A stretch of DNA of 64,000 bases from Mycocentrospora acerina (taxonomy: Eukaryota; Ascomycota; Dothideomycetes; Pleosporales), in the NCBI GenBank assembly GCA_022701365.1, contig JAKUHH010000090.1, positions 453,001 through 517,000 of the forward strand, written 5' to 3'. Both the position numbers and the translations under genes were made by a program. Shown in pieces: positions 62,572 through 64,000 of the stretch; the first letter of the stretch is position 1, and every line of letters begins with the position of its first letter. A model generated the notes under the pieces. That model saw only the letters and a list, made by a program, of their open reading frames with translations. It ran no database searches and was not told where the DNA came from.

Positions 62572-64000
62572 AGAGTTGTCGGATGAGAGAACTACAGTTT
62601 GATACCTCGAAAGATGGGGACGTGGGGCAATGTCGGGTTGTTTGTACATCCGAAAAACATAGAGCACTACAATTCAATAACCCGTGAGTAAGCTCTTGCT
62701 AGCAGTCTGTTCGTAGTGCGAGGTACAGGGAAACGTATTTTCCCTTTGCTAATCCATATAACTGCTCTCCTATATTCACTTTCTGCCCAAATACCTCGGC
62801 TCTCTAGTTCTGATGTTGTCCTCATGACCCGGTTGCCATCACTGATATAGGTTAGAGGGAGGACATTAGGGGGGCCAAAACCTTGCGAATCCTCCTCACG
62901 GAGAAATTTTGCTATTTTCCAGTTACATGCACGATCACTTGCCTACCCACCCACCCGCTCGAATCGGTTGAAATGACAGTGACACGCAGCATGCAGCGTG
63001 CGTACGATCAAAGAAAATGACTCATGCAGTTGTAAACCCGGACACCGAAATGATGGAAGAAGATGCCAACAAAAGCTAGAGTGCACCCTCTAGCAAAAGA
63101 ATTGGGTATAAAAAGAGCCTCCTATCAAACAAAGGGATTCGTGGGAATACAATCACACGTAGGGCTTGAGGAACAGCCTCGCCATGTACCTCGTTCTCTT
63201 ATCATGGTCTCATATAGTTTAAGCTTTTTGAACTAGCTTGGCTTGGAAAACGTTGTTGCTCATAAGAAAAGATATGTGGAACAGCAGCCACTGCGTTCAA
63301 GCAGCAGTGCAGGCTTGGCTGCATCTTGGTGGTACCCTTCGGCGGCTGGCAAGCCGATTAAGTGCAGAAGGTAACAGAAAGGTTCCAGAATAGCCCAAAT
63401 TACACGAAAGAATTCGGTAAGTCAGCCGTGCATGATACAAATGAAAAGGTTCAATGATGAAATTGGCGAAAAAAGCACCACCCACTTATCTTATAAACAG
63501 ATAAAATGAAGTGGCATAAGCAATATGACTCAAGCAGTAGCCCATGAGCAGTATAGTTCAATGTGGTAAATCAGAAGCCGAATTTAGATCCAAGGATTAT
63601 TCAAAAACACCTCAATTCAACTGAGACTCCATCGAGCAGAAAGGAGAACAAGGATAGCTGGACTAGTATGGAAGATTCGAAAGGGCCCTTTCCAGCAGTA
63701 CCGAGTGTTTCATATGTCTATCAAGCTCCCCTCTACAGACTCATAGAAGTGAAGCGGGAGCTTCGATCTGCAGCCACTGAAGTATCACACGCTTGTCGAT
63801 CTGTGTCAATGTGGACTAACACGGTAAAATGTGAAAAGTGAGTTAGCGGAATACTTCAGAGGCATCAAAAGCTCCCCGAGAACATTAGCACTGGAACATT
63901 TCGGAAAAACTTAAATTGGCGTTCAGAAGACGTGATTCATGAGCCAGGCTAAGACGTAGAATAAGAAGCACGTCCACAACGCTCTGGAGATATACTGCAC
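62572..64000. other. Right end of window, no supportable gene
   Basis: About 1.4 kb. A 92-codon frame at 63563-63841 (with PLYRLIEVKRELRSAATEVS) might be part of a gene continuing beyond the window, but I see no domain. Confidence 0.45.

Noticed and set aside
1..64000. tRNA or rRNA genes
   Set aside because: I looked for GGTTCGA-type T-loops with matching acceptor stems and rRNA-like blocks and found none that fold plausibly; a tRNAscan-type search would settle it.

Overview
The window comes from the nuclear genome of a filamentous ascomycete (Pezizomycotina). The evidence is compact protein-coding genes with short introns (about 48-140 nt, GTRNGT donors, CTRAY-type branch sites), a Zn2Cys6 activator, Dal5-type transport and ordinary eukaryotic housekeeping proteins. 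A Dothideomycete/Pleosporales origin is my guess, not something the sequence proves. Much intergenic DNA is microsatellite, and one assembly gap (Ns) sits inside a poly-C run.

Region 1 (1-10.2 kb) is the most unusual. It holds the 3' two thirds of the pyruvate carboxylase gene. Two of its spliceosomal introns are hugely enlarged (4585 and 2013 nt). Each carries, on the sense strand, an intact gene for a GIY-YIG nuclease-like protein with two C-terminal U1/matrin-type zinc fingers. The larger intron also carries a relic of a further copy. Both nuclease genes are embedded in families of degenerate minisatellites. One family has hairpin units that show compensatory base changes. A related-looking array follows the pyruvate carboxylase stop codon. 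The large intron creates a 13-nt microexon. I interpret this as a selfish, homing-type element that lives inside nuclear spliceosomal introns.

Region 2 (11-28.5 kb) contains housekeeping genes separated by simple-sequence DNA: AP-3 delta adaptin (with a start codon split by an intron), the EMC2 subunit of the ER membrane complex, a methionine-rich disordered protein, a U2B''-like snRNP protein divergent from a CDK7/Kin28 kinase, then long microsatellites and the gap.

Region 3 (28.5-40.3 kb) has a proline-rich membrane protein, followed by a coherent candidate catabolic cluster. It comprises tartrate/D-malate dehydrogenase, D-glycerate 3-kinase (divergent from it), a Dal5-type anion transporter and a Zn2Cys6 regulator. 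Together they could import tartrate and convert it to 3-phosphoglycerate.

Region 4 (40.6-50.5 kb) contains mitochondrial ribosomal protein mS42, a Cys-rich type I membrane protein, a small membrane protein, FKBP12, COX23 and a large RING-finger protein.

Region 5 (50.5-64 kb) looks AT-richer and more lineage-specific. It has a MYND-finger pseudogene with four in-frame stops, an intact MYND-family paralogue lacking the finger, several unrecognised ORFs, and long stretches with no supportable gene.
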